Positions 33,207-44,520 of a stretch of DNA of 64,000 bases are shown here, in pieces (position 1 is the first letter of the stretch; every line of letters starts with the position of its first letter). Under the pieces are notes generated by a model. That model did no database searches. It saw only the letters and a program-made list of their open reading frames with translations, and had not been told where the DNA came from. The translations under genes and the position numbers were made by a program. This DNA comes from Agriotes lineatus (taxonomy: Eukaryota > Arthropoda > Insecta > Coleoptera > Elateridae), in assembly GCA_940337035.1 (NCBI GenBank), contig CALNHX010003618.1:62001-126000 (forward strand), written 5' to 3'.

Positions 33207-34940
33207 ATGGTAAGTAAAATGTCCATTTTATTACCTACTTTTTTTACAAAAAAATACCTGATTGGCTTAAACAAATGGTTCATCAAACAAAAACCTTAAT
33301 TCACTTGGTGTATAATATTTATTAAAAATACTCTTTATTTGTTTATAAAATCCTAATAGATTTTGTTGTGAGTGTGGAGTAAGGATTCATAGTCGGAGAA
33401 TTCTTCAGTTGCGTGAGTTTTAATTTGTTATTTACCTCTTGTCTGTAAGCGCATTTTGGACAAAGTTACGGAACCTTTATGTTTGAAAGTAAACTTGATT
33501 AGTTAAATTACAAATTTTCTTTTTAGAGATATGTCCCTCCTGCAAATTACATTTTCCGGTGGGGCAATACGACATCCGTACCTGCACCGTGATACGTTGT
33601 TGCGAGTGCAATTTTCTGATCTGTGGTATGTATTACAATTTACTGTTAGGCATCCATCTTTAAAAATATGATCATTCGTCATTTTGATTATTCACTAAGT
33701 AATCGACTATCCTAATTAAAGAAAGAAAATTCAAAAGTTTGACTTCTTGCGGAATTAATTTGACTACTCCCTTTTTCAATTTAGATTTCCAAAAATATTG
33801 CGAGGGGTGTGGGAATACCAGAGAATTTTCTTTGAGGAAGGTAGTTGACATGGGGCAGCAGATAGCTGCCAATCGAGCAAAAGCTTTGGCTTGTCAGAGA
33901 GCCAAAAAAAAGAAGCAAGCGGTAAGATTAAATAATTAGTGTAAATTTGATTAAATAGTTGGTTATAATAAATTATTTTTTACTATCAATATTTCGATTA
34001 AATTAGCAAATCTGTAGTATAACTCACGTATAGTCTGTTCAGTAAACATAAAAATACAAAGTGAGTGGCCTTTGATTTCCAAAAGTTCATGGGTGTACTT
34101 CCAAAATGCATCTTTGTCTTCAAATGTACTTACAAAAAGTTACTAAAACAAATAGGTTAAGGGTGTGACATTTATCTAGCATCTAGCAAAAAAAATTAAA
34201 CTGTTTTTGTGTTTACTGAATGCCCTATAGATCACAATGGCGAAAACAGAAAAACAATTGATTATCAGATTTTCAAATTATTCACAAAAATTAAAAATTA
34301 CTTATTGTAAATACACCTATGGAATAAGTTGTTCCATTTCAAAAAATGTTAATTTTGCGAATAACTCAAAGTTTGATGCTCAATTGTTTTTCTGTTTTTG
34401 CCATCGTAATCAACGTGAACAGTACTACAAATGCTAATATAGTCGAAATCGTAGCTTTAACTTTGAGCACCCTGTATGTAGGGCTGTGTGAACCATACTT
34501 TTTTTGAACCGAACTTTTCTAGTAAATGTTCAAACAAACATTTCAACCAAACTCGTATTAAAATTTTTTAGTTTTCAAAACTAATTAATTTCATCGCATT
34601 TACAAAGTATTTTAAAACATTTCTTAATTGTAAGTATTTACTTTAGTTCTTAATATTAAAAATAATATGTTTTATTAAATATCACTATTTTAAATAAATT
34701 GAGCAATTTAATTAATTCCCAATTTTATTGCAATTTGTCATCTCAATCTTATCTCCTGTGGAGAACTATCACATCTATAACAACTAATTTGCCATGTTGT
34801 TCAAAATTTGCAGAACAATTCTACTGTAGTGGAAGAGGAGTTATTGGTAGTGGAAGAAGAATTAGTGATAGTAAGTATTAAAAAATTAGTATTAAATTAC
34901 CTAATAATAAATTATTTTATTACAGGAGTCACTGGAGTGA
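33207..34940 (+). CDS. Small spliced cysteine-rich gene, five exons, 102 aa (predicted)
   Basis: A consistent gene model is visible. Exons are 33207-33209 (just the ATG, followed by gtaagt), 33529-33625 (donor gtatgt), 33785-33921 (donor gtaaga), 34814-34870 (donor gtaagt) and 34926-34940 (stop TGA). Every acceptor is an AG with a pyrimidine- or T-rich tract. The joined frame stays open and phases agree. The product begins MICPSC and has CxxC pairs at residues 3-6 and 39-42, a CCxC at 25-28 and C33, a likely zinc-binding domain. A basic stretch follows (NRAKALACQRAKKKKQ), then an acidic tail rich in VVEEEL. An AATAAA lies at 34986-34991. The first acceptor is a tandem AGAG; the upstream choice gives a frame that stops quickly. 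I do not recognise the family. A zinc-ribbon regulator is one possibility and a transposon accessory protein another. RNA evidence would decide. Confidence 0.6.
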
Positions 34941-34985
34941 GTGCCAAATAGTAGCAGTCAAAATGTAATGATTATTCATTATAAA

Positions 34986-34991
34986 AATAAA
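34986..34991 (+). terminator. Polyadenylation signal of the spliced gene
   Basis: AATAAA lies 46 bases after the predicted stop codon, within TATAAAAATAAATATA. The foldback at 35012 starts about 20 bases later, so the cleavage site would fall at its edge. Confidence 0.5.
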
Positions 34992-35011
34992 TATATACAT
35001 TGTGATTTTTT

Positions 35012-35210
35012 TATCTCGTTACAGCACATATTACGTGCATCGCTTTTTCATGTGTTTAAAATGTTGGTAACGTTTGAAATAAACTAATTTCATAGATGCC
35101 ACTGCGGCAACTATGAAATTCGTTTATTTCAAATGTTATCAAAATTTCAAACACTCATGAAAAACTGTTGCACGTAATATGTGCTGTAACGAGATAAAAA
35201 ACTATAGTGT
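35012..35210. mobile_element. Foldback element, about 95-bp arms
   Basis: TTTATCTCGTTACAGCACAT at the left and its complement ending at 35205 bracket two arms that match almost throughout (CATATTACGTGCA, TTTGAAATAAAC, TTTCATAGATGCC or GCAACTATGAAA). The loop is tiny. No coding sequence. It sits directly 3' of the spliced gene and 5' of a transposase fragment. Confidence 0.8.
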
Positions 35211-35223
35211 ATATGCAATTTCA

Positions 35224-35345
35224 ATGTGGGAATTCACGTAGAGCGTGTAATTGGCACTTTGAAACAAAAGTATAAGATTTTAAGTGATACATTACCACTT
35301 CAACACAGTTCTGGAGTCAATTTTTAACAGCAGCGACAGCAACTT
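35224..35345 (+). pseudogene. DDE_Tnp_4-like transposase fragment
   Basis: The plus strand reads HVERVIGTLKQKYKILSDTL, then a stop. The VHVERxIGRLKxxxIL motif is the conserved glutamate-containing block near the end of PIF/Harbinger and ISL2EU-type transposases, with the catalytic E in VER. The fragment is too short to place further. Confidence 0.6.
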
Positions 35346-35539
35346 TCTTTGTGACATGTGGAATGGTGTCCTGGGGATACCACATAAAAAAACGTGCCGT
35401 CAACTCTACTTCATGGTGGTGTGGAAAGGAGTGCAGAGTACGTGCTTCATAAGCTTCTTTTAATAGCTATTAACATTTGAGGTAGGCCTGCCGAAAATAT
35501 TAATAGGCGATACATTCCTAGTTATCTTATTATATTTTT

Positions 35540-35710
35540 CCCGCTGCTTATCAAAATTTTTCTAGATTATTGAAAGAAATCGTTTGGTTTTTCACCTGAC
35601 ACCAGGATTAATATTCGTGAGTCGTGTTACCTGTGAGTGTCACACGTCACATAAACACTTGCAATTATAAACAAAACGTCTAAATCTGCATCTTGCTTTG
35701 CTAATTTTAT
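35540..35710. repeat. Direct repeat pair, first copy (partner 36080-36235)
   Basis: TTTTCTAGATT...AAAATCGTTTG, TTACCTGTGAGTGTCACA and AAACAAAACGTCTAAATCTG occur in the same order at 35565-35705 and 36090-36230. The first copy is followed by a perfect hairpin GGAACTTAATA/TATTAAGTTCC (35718-35743). The second copy runs into a minus-strand open frame (36172-36396, begins MSMKTRAASS), so the first copy may be a duplicated gene end. Confidence 0.75.
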
Positions 35711-36171
35711 TATCCTAGGAACTTAATAATAATATTAAGTTCCGTTGTCAAGAAAAAGCAGCAAACAAATATAATCACCGACTTACACGTTTTGTTACTA
35801 AGGCTGTATCACCGACTTACATGAACAGCAGCGGGAAAAATGTTTTAAGTGTCTTTATTTTAATATAGAAATAATCTTTTTGTAACAATTATACATTTTC
35901 TGAATAAATTTACTAAATGTGTTTGAATTTAAATTGTTTTTAAATAAATTTTGACCATAAAATGTTATTACATGTTATCAAATCTATTTTTTATCAATAG
36001 TTAAGTCATATTTATTTGCCATGTCAGTGAATAGCATTCATACGCGTTCCATATCAGGACCCTTACAAACAATATATCGAAATTTTCCTAGATTTTTGAA
36101 AAAATCGTTTGATTTGTCACCTGTCAACAGGATTAGTTTTCGTGTGTCGTGTTACCTGTGAGTGTCACATG

Positions 36172-36739
36172 TCACATAAACACTTGCAATTTATAAACAA
36201 AACGTCTAAATCTGCATCTTGCTTTGCTAATTTTACGTCTTGCCTTTAAGTCGTGCAACGTGTCGGAAATTACTTTATTCACGACAACTTTAAAGTCATT
36301 GGATTGCAATAGAAGTGCAACAACTTGCTTTGCGATTTTGGTAGCGTCTACACTACAATCACTAACAGAAGAAGCTGCTCTAGTTTTCATCGACATTTTA
36401 AAAAAGGAATATACCGAGCACTGCAGAAACGTGTGTTACTTGGTTCACAACATACTCCCGAATCCATTGCTTCTTCGGTTTCCTGCTAGAATTTATAAAT
36501 TGTAACACACATTATGGATTATAATAGGACAAATAACTTACGAATGAAACTCCTTTCAGCTTGTGGCGTAACCGTGAAGCATTAGTCGGAATCCAATTCT
36601 TGTTTTTGCAAAATTTAGACCAATAATGTCGTTGTTGCAAATTTTTGGGAAATCTGAACAACGCTATTCCCTTACCTTGCTTTGTACTACAATCTGATGC
36701 ACAGCAGACCATTATCACAGAATTAATACTTGTAGCCAC
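36172..36739 (-). pseudogene. THAP-domain exon and possible downstream exon
   Basis: The minus frame 36739-36512 starts MATSINSVIMVCCASDCSTK and continues with GKGIALFRFP, RHYWSKFC and WIPTNASRL. This is a THAP zinc-finger domain (CxxxxC, conserved FPKxxxxRxxW, WxP). The expected CxxH pair near the end is read as RLRH, so one zinc ligand is lost. The frame meets a good donor (GTAAGT) after GVSF. A branch-like AT-rich stretch and TTCTAGCAG acceptor follow about 60 bases later, after which an exon reading KPKKQWIREYVVNQ fits. A further frame (36396-36172) is rich in charged residues. THAP domains occur in P-type, Kolobok-type and Harbinger-related transposases and in host regulators; here a transposon remnant is likelier. 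Confidence 0.6.
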
Positions 36740-36829
36740 TGCTAGAACACATTAGTTATTGCCAGGCCAATCTGAAATTTTGTAGGTTATGTAGCCTCAA
36801 CTTTAAAGACACGCCTTCTTAGCGTGTGC

Positions 36830-38280
36830 GTGCGGCTTCAATTTTAGGAGCATTCAATAAGCAGATATGAACATTAACCAAAGTGGACTTGCCTTCAAAG
36901 CTGAGTCAATAGTTTTAAAAAACACAATAAATATGCATAATAAATAATTGTATTCTGTGATAATATCGCTATTAAAAGTTAAGGGAAGTTTGTTTACAAA
37001 AACCCGAAAATAGAAATAAACAAATGCAACCGTGGTACTTTTAGTTGTGTAAACACGGCTTTTAGTCTTCTGCATTATTATAAGTGATGACGTCTAACCT
37101 CAAATATTGAGTATACACAGAGCTGTTCGAACACACAGAAATCCAGCTTAATTTGAACGCAATTCAACCAACAATTAATAAAGTAACCTCAGGTAAATAA
37201 TAATAATGCAATTTAAATAACGACGTTGTTTGGCTAACCTGAAATTTGTTTATTTTCACGTCATAGGGCATGCCAACTGGCATCTGTTTCTTGCCTGCTC
37301 GCCAAATCCACTTCCGGTTTCTGCAAAACGGGATAACACCAAGCTTGTAATTTCCTCCCGAAACGCTTTCAACGACTGCTACCAACCTTTAGACGCTGAG
37401 CGAAATCTACCCCAGCTGTTGTACCTTGCTCTGCACCTCTCGTAGCTTCAAGCCACCTCTAATCGGGCACGAACTTTCACCTCCGACCGGATCACGTTCC
37501 AAAGTGACGCCAACCTCATACCTGCCTTCTGGAACGATTACAGGGACTGCCTTCTTGCAAACCACAAACGTTGCACACTGCTTTCTGCTGCCCGCAGATT
37601 CAAAACTTGTCAAAACTTAGGTACGAAAGCTATTACAAATGGGCGGAGCTTCAGGTTTAAATTTCTCTGGGACTGCACTTGGGAACTTTACCAAATTAAG
37701 CACAACTGGGGTCTATACGCTTGGGAATAAATAAAACTTGACAACTGCCACAAATTATATACTTTAATGTACGAAATCAATTCAAAACTAGGAGCCAATA
37801 GCACCAACAAGCTTTGGGCTTGGCTTCCCTAATAAACAACAACAATTGACCACTTGGGTCTCCATAGCAGCAAGTTAACAATTGTTTTAATTAAGCTTTT
37901 ACAATATTTTATTCTTAACTTCTAAATTGTTTTCTTAAATGTCATTCTGGAACACTTTAACCGCACTTTGATTGCATTTTCTCACTTTTAGTTTAATATA
38001 CACTGATTCACCAGTTATTAGCAGTTTAGTGTACTCTTCTTTAGTTGTCAGGTTGCTTTTCAATTGCTCCTTGAAGCTACACAATTAAACTGTCAGTTAT
38101 CATAAATTAGCTACATTTGCCGTACCGACCACAAATAAAGAAAAATAAGCTGAACGCAACTCGGACAATACTGTTTTATTCAATTACTAACCTCTGTTAA
38201 TTAAATTACAGTTCTTTCTAATTATGTCTTATGTATATCAATGTTTACTAGTGACTTATTGTTGCAATAAATGAAATACC
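36830..38280. other. No gene recognised
   Basis: Two overlapping opposite-strand frames near 37160-37620 (64-73 codons) have no domain I know. The minus frame 37385-37164 (MVAVVESVSGGNYKLGV) is followed at 37613-37407 by another in a different frame; together they could be pieces of a decayed gene. No terminal repeats were found around them. Confidence 0.3.
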
Positions 38281-38289
38281 AATTCTGGG

Positions 38290-39180
38290 TCTATTTAAAT
38301 ATGTCTTTAGTGTTCGTACGTTAGTAATGCAACCAGAATTGCTATAAGCATCATAACATTATAATAAGAAATTAAACTTCTTTCGATTACTTCATTGTTT
38401 AGCATTTTCTTAATTTCTTCTTTTAGTTGGTTCCTAAATTTAAATAATATTGAGTAGGGTTTAACCGAAAATTGTTCCTTGTTTGTTATTTCCAAACGAT
38501 GATTATAATCCTCAATGGTTGTTGCCTGATTATTCACAAGATTAACATTAGTTTTTAGCTTATCAATAATTTCTTATTCTGTATTTCTATTTGCTCATCT
38601 CTAATGAATTTAATATGACATTAGTTACCATTAGCTCATCTTTTATAGTACTTATCCAAGTTGGTATATCAATTTACCCTTTCTTCATCAATGTCTATAC
38701 ATTTTTCTTCCAAATTAATTACTTTATACTGCTCTCTATCTATCCCTAAGATATAACTCTTTCATTATTAAACATCTTGTTAATACTCTTCTGTCTTCCA
38801 TCATAAATTCTATAATCACAGCATTGTTTGAAATAGAAAATTTCTTGTTGTTGGCCGAATTTAATTCCACATGAGCAATTTTGAAAATTTTCTTTCTCAG
38901 CACTTTCCATATGAGCTCCTGTTTTATCTTCTCTATGTTTTTGTAATTCTCCTTGGTCTTCATTCCTATTTATTCTAGCGTGTCATAGAATGTTTCTAAT
39001 TCTGCTTTATCTTCTTTTCTATATTTTTCTAATTCTGCGTTCTCAGCTTTCCTATTTTGCTGTATGGCACTCAATAATAATCTTGTAACCTTTTGCATCT
39101 GTCTCATGATTATTACTAACATATGTTCAATTTAATTTTCTTCGCCTAAATTATTTTTATCTTCCATTTTACTTATCTGC
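38290..39180 (-). pseudogene. Gypsy-type (Ty3) LTR retroelement gag-pol remnant
   Basis: The minus strand starts near 39180 with a gag-like lysine/glutamate-rich segment containing stops. It continues through 38963-38736 with a segment like the one before the protease of insect gypsy elements. The frame 38537-38307 reads the start of the reverse transcriptase (PYSILFKFRNQLKEEIKKML, then NNEVIERS). The polymerase catalytic region is missing and similarity ends near 38300. No flanking LTR pair was found. It is an old, truncated and non-functional copy. Confidence 0.65.
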
Positions 39181-39199
39181 CTCACTATACCTGCAGTAA

Positions 39200-40680
39200 G
39201 GTCCCTGTATTTTAACTAGGTTACACGTTTGAGTTGCTATTTATAAATTCTTTATTTGCCTGCAGGTTTGAGCACTATTTTATACACCCCATCTAAATTT
39301 ATTTTTGCCCCGACCCCCTGACGGGTAGGTATTTTTCAACACAAGTTTTACATAATTTTGTTTCAGAATCTCTTTCACAATAAGAGATCTATACATGATC
39401 ATATTGATCATTGTAAATTCACCAGGGAGTAAGCGTTTTGCTTTAGTTAGCCCATTTCTAATTCAACTAATGTATACGCTGTTAGATTTAAATCGTTATT
39501 TATATTTATGCGAAAAAGTAAAATAGGAATATGATTTCAGTCAGACCTGAATTAATTAAAAATAATTTCGAGATAGAATATAGGTAAAGGGAATTTTATA
39601 TCTACCTGAAATATTATAAAACTCATAAAACTCAAACAGGATCATATTTATGTTAGACGTTGATTGCAATGAATTTAATAATGTTACACTACCTAAAACA
39701 ATTTGAAACTGTACAAGGCTTCACGTTGATACACTCGTAATTGTTTTCTAGGTTGCTTATACTTGGACAAAGTAGTATATACAACATAATATTAACAAAT
39801 TACATATGTATAATTACAAATAAGCTGCGTAACAGATTTATTGAAAGCAATTATCCATATTTGCCAATTTTTTTATGATTCTGCTCACGATCTCCTTGTA
39901 TTTGGAATAGCTCATCAAAAATATATCAATAGCTGGATATCCTGCGCTACTCATCGATTATTTATTGTGTTTCGAAAGCTATCGTGAAATATACCTTTAT
40001 TATTGTCGGATACGCAGTTGTTAGTGGAGATCTTTCAACAGAAAACCATTCGTCTCACAATAAACCAGCGAACTGATATCATTCTCTTTGTAGTCAACCG
40101 AGATTTAATTTCTGTAATTGAATTGTCGGATCGATTTGCTTCGTTTCGAGTCTACAGCTGGAGTAATTTACAAAGTACACTCGAAAAACTGCTGCAGCTT
40201 TGAAATGTGGGGTAATTGGTTACAAGCCTCCACGATCAACATCGAAGTTTCTCAAACGAAAATAAAAATATTTTGAAATATTTATGGTATGCGAAACGAC
40301 TAATTATGCTATGCCTGAAAAGGTATATCTTAATTAGAAACTATGTAGTTGGAGAAATTTATTGTATGTAGTAGTTACAAACAAACAACATGGATAAATT
40401 AGAATTAATGTTTAAACATAATTTTTATCGTATAAAGTAAACATTTGATAATAATCAATCTTTAGTTTTTTAATTTATAGTTAAAGGATGCATTTATTTA
40501 TCTATTTGTATATAAGCATAAGCAAGAGCTTTTCAAATAACATTCTGAACTTCAAGGCCTTGTAAACAGCTCGCGGGTGAGTGGATGGCCCCGCGAGCAA
40601 ATGCTCGCCTCTAGAGTTTTTAAAAAATTGTACGCTCCTCGGCTACCACCCTAACACCTGTGGTAGTCGTTAACCCCTAA
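39200..40680. other. No gene recognised
   Basis: AT-rich sequence with one 66-codon plus frame (40003-40203, begins MSDTQLLVEI) lacking any recognisable motif. No terminal repeats or tandem arrays were seen. Confidence 0.4.
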
Positions 40681-40689
40681 ACAAGGGAA

Positions 40690-40790
40690 CTGTTCCTCAT
40701 ATTCGACGGGCAAGGCTAGCCACCTGCCCGGCCTAAGGGCAAAGAGGGCTCATAGAACCACTATGTGGTTAAAACAGGCCACTGGCCTAT
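40690..40790. repeat. Dispersed repeat pair, first copy (partner 42770-42865)
   Basis: CGACGGGCAAGGCTAG, AAAGAGGGCTCATA and ACAGGCCACTGGCCTA occur in the same order and spacing at 40699-40790 and 42778-42865, with substitutions between. A conserved non-LTR or SINE tail is possible. About 200 bases before the second copy (42580-42700) a decayed coding-like stretch is visible, but it could not be assigned. Confidence 0.7.
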
Positions 40791-40999
40791 AATAAGGGGA
40801 AGAATTTATCGGCAATCGAGTAGGCACATACGTGTACTATTTTGTACTTGTATTCGTTTGGAACATCAAATTTGCTATTTTACTTTGTATTTAATTTATT
40901 TTCGTGTAAGTGGAGCAATAAACTAAACTCTTATTATCAACAATAATCAGTCAAGAACAACATAGAGTACTCCACATGTGCATGGAGATACTTACATCA

Positions 41000-43230
41000 G
41001 ATGCGTCTTTTAAAATGAAAGTTAAAGGCTTTCTCTTTTTTTAATGTTATAAATTATGTGGCGTATTTTCATCTACAGAGTGTCCCAGAATAACTGCACA
41101 TAATTTTCCGAATTAAACACATTTGAATCATAAACAGTTGCCCGGATTATTTTAAGTCTTCCTTTCCTTCCTGTCGTTATATTTCGTTAGGAAAGTATTT
41201 CCGGACACTAATTTATCATTAAAAGGTGTTTAATGGCATCCCTTTATTAATCATGAAAATTAGGAATGGTTATTGTGAAAAATCTTAGGGGCAAGCGCTA
41301 GGATTAATTTAAGTAGTCTTATGGAATATGTGCCTTTTGGAAATAAGACTTAAATATTATATTAATCTTATATATATTTCTGTCTATATTTTAACCAATA
41401 TACCTGGTTTTAAACTATTAAAATATGAAACTCAAAAATAAATAGTTGAGGCACATTATACAAATCATAAAAATATTCCACCACTTCAACTTTTAGTACC
41501 ATACTATTACTCCTATTAAATTTTGATGATGATCTAATTTACAATAACATATTTCACTCCGTTGTAGACAATGAAGTGCAGAACATTTAACAATTTTTAT
41601 AATAGTTATTTAATCTACAAATAATGTAATACTGGATACGCAGCCAGTAAATTTAGAACAATTGTAACTACGGTACATGGAAAATACGCAGATTTAAGTA
41701 GTAACCTAACGCCTTTGATAAACAACTGGAAATTAAAGGACAGGGAAATATTGCCTAGAATTGCAGGAAAGCCATTCTACGAACTTGCAAGAAAACGATC
41801 CAGTCAGTTTTAATCCTTTGACACCGCTGCGGCAGTATTTTCACCTAACGAAATTCCCCAAGGAATAGGAGTGACGGACAACGATTGATTTTTTATTCTC
41901 ATTCTGTTCGTCGGTGTGCTGCGCCAGCAGCAGACGTAATTTGAAAACAGTATTCAGGGAATCGCCAAGTCTCGAAATTGCTGTTAACCAGGATATTGGA
42001 GAAAGGCAAAATAAGTAATCCAAGTTTTCTAAAAATAGTTCTCACTTTAAAGCCAAATAAAAGTAATTAATATTGTAATAGGGGTTTTTAATAAAAATAT
42101 AAATTTATAATTAGGGCAAGGAATACTACACTTTATGAATTGTTTAAGTTTCAACTGAAAATTTGCCTGTCAATCTCAAGACAAATTAAAAGAATATAAT
42201 ATTTATTACCAAATGGTTTATTGCTCTTTCTATATTATACCTATTTGCAGTAAATTAGGTACTTAGCTCCGGTGAACATGAAACAATTCTTATCTCAGGG
42301 GGAATCGGTTCATAAAATTAATAGGAAACTTTGTATGAAAAATAACTCGTTGTATGATATTTACTCTCAATTATTAGGGCAAATGCACCATTCCCAACTG
42401 ACGTTTAGATAACCTCTAAATTTAGTTCAGTAAACAAGATGATCTGCCAGTGCGGAAATAGCGTAAAATTGAATTTTAAAACACCAAAATGGCAAGCAAT
42501 TAACTCTGTGTGGTAACTTCTGGCTAACCTTGTTTGTTTTAGTGACGTAAAAAGTCGCTCAATGTGCTTTTGTTCTGCACCCGGCTGAAATATTCTCCAA
42601 ATCGCATTTTTAAGGAACGCATCCTCGATAAAACCTCCCTAGAACGGATCTGGAAACTGGCATATGCCTCTACACCTCGTACACTGTCTAATCTTAACGA
42701 TATCCAAAAGTAATAATCGATCTACTCCAACGCTTTCCTTGTGGCGACAAGAGAATTGTTTTAAAAATCCTCAATTTCGACGGGCAAGGCTAGTCAACTA
42801 CCCGGCTTAAGAAGAAAGAGGGCTCATATAACTACTTTGTGGCTAAGAACAGGCCACTGGCCTAACATAAACTATTTCTTGTGTTAGTATCATCCCACAC
42901 TAAATCATCAACAAATTTCTATTTCCTCAGTACCTACAAACTTAATAATCCCACTCAGTACAACCTATCTCCGATTCGCTTACTAAAGTGATTTCAGGCA
43001 CTTATAATTAAGCAATTTTAAAAGTTTTACTAATATTTTAAAATTTATTTCTTGTTATGCAATTTAATATTAGGCATTGCATTTGCGAAGTATATAAATT
43101 AACTACGAAGCCATTGATAGTTAATATACTTTAAAACGAAATGCTTTCAAATGAAACTAAACGTCCCGTTGTATCGAATGCCATTGTCTCGTAAAAACCG
43201 TTTCTTTGATGTAGTCAACTAATTAATGTT
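41000..43230. other. No gene recognised
   Basis: Only a 60-codon minus frame (41841-42023) and scattered short frames are present. Apart from the repeat at 42770-42865, no structured element was identified. Confidence 0.4.
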
Positions 43231-43239
43231 AGGTATTGT

Positions 43240-43832
43240 GAAGTTTCATCAACAGTAACATCCCAAGTGCATTAAAATAGCCGATTAAATTTTGACGTTT
43301 TCTGTTAGAATGTTTTGCTGATTAATTTGTCACGTACATCTTCCTCTCAACAGAGAGCAAAATAGTTTGACAGAAAATTGTAAAAATTTATTCAAGTTTG
43401 TTTACATGCACATGGGATATGCGGCATGATTATTCTTGAATGAATAGATACAATTCAGTTGAGCAAGCACCTTTGAAGTCAAAATTATTCACATACATTT
43501 TTAACAGCGGTTAAATTTTAACGTTTGCATTTTTATCAACAGTAATATCCCAAGTGCATTAAAATAGCCGATTAAATTTTGACTTTTTCTTTCAGAATGT
43601 TTTGCTAAGAAATTTGTCAAGTAAATTTTTCGCTGAACAAGATTCCCTTGTGCTACTCACTCGAGATTCTAGTTGAGCGGAAAATTTACGAGATAAATTT
43701 CTTCAGAGCAAAACACTCTGACAGAAAGTCGTCAACATTTATTCAGGCTAGTTTACATGCACGCGGGATGTTCGGAGTGATTATTTCCTGAATAAATAGT
43801 TAAAATTCAGTTGGTGAAGCACCTTTAATAAT
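43240..43832. repeat. Tandemly duplicated MITE-like unit
   Basis: ATCAACAGTAACATCCCAAG followed by TGCATTAAAATAGCCGATTA starts at 43249 and recurs with one change at 43537. Both units end in GAATAAATAGT/GAATGAATAGA followed by an AATTCAGTTG...AGCACCTTT block (43480 and 43830). Within each unit TTTCTGTTAGAATGTTTTGCT is inverted relative to AGCAAAAxxxxCTGACAGAAA, so each is a foldback. The second unit is longer by an inner inverted pair near 43620-43720. Confidence 0.8.
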
Positions 43833-44385
43833 GAAGAAAAATGAAAAAAAAATTATGAAAGTATTTTATGAAATTTCGTTGTATTGTGTTTCTCCGTAAC
43901 GCTAACAAGTTTTAAAATGTTTAATTATTAAATACATTCCGTTCAACATGGAAATTTTGTAAACGTTAAGATAAAACAATTCCGTTTAATTAGATATAAT
44001 TTTTACCCCCACTATACTACATTAATTGCCATAATTTATAGTTTTTATTCACTTTCCAGTGAAACTGAAATTCGTAATTTTTCAGTTTTAGGTGTTTGTT
44101 TATAGTTATTCAGTTATTATTAGGGATAGCGTCAAATTGTTTTGTTATTGTCGAGGCACTGTTTTACACAAATTTTGCGTCCATCATCAAACCTTAATAT
44201 TGTAAGATATTGAAATTGATTTGGTATTCTTAATCGAGCATGAAAGGTTACTACATTGTCTTGAAATAGAACGATTTTTCCATTTCTAATGGTGTAAAAT
44301 TAGATAAATGAATTTTTCCATACGACTAAGTACTAGCGAAAAACTGTTTATGTATAGGTACTATAGCATGAAAGTATATCATTCC

Positions 44386-44520
44386 AGCGTGGCAGAGCGG
44401 TTAAGAAGCTCTGACTGAGGCGCCACGTTACGAGGTTCAAACCCCACATCTGACAACTGGCGGAAGGCCCACCCAGTTGCTTTAATAATTTGGCACCGAA
44501 ACCACAGAGCACAAGTAGTT
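44386..44520 (+). repeat. tRNA-derived SINE
   Basis: TGGCAGAGCGGTTAAG (44390-44405) is a strong pol III A box and GGTTCAAACCC (44434-44444) a strong B box, 44 bases apart. The A-box half resembles a Leu/Ser-type tRNA, but the expected acceptor stem does not pair, so it is not a working tRNA gene. The downstream 60 bases ending near CACCGAAACCACAGAGCA are the likely SINE body. Confidence 0.7.

Noticed and set aside
44386..44460. Functional tRNA gene
   Set aside because: A and B boxes are good but the acceptor stem does not pair and the anticodon arm is not clear; a SINE explains it better.
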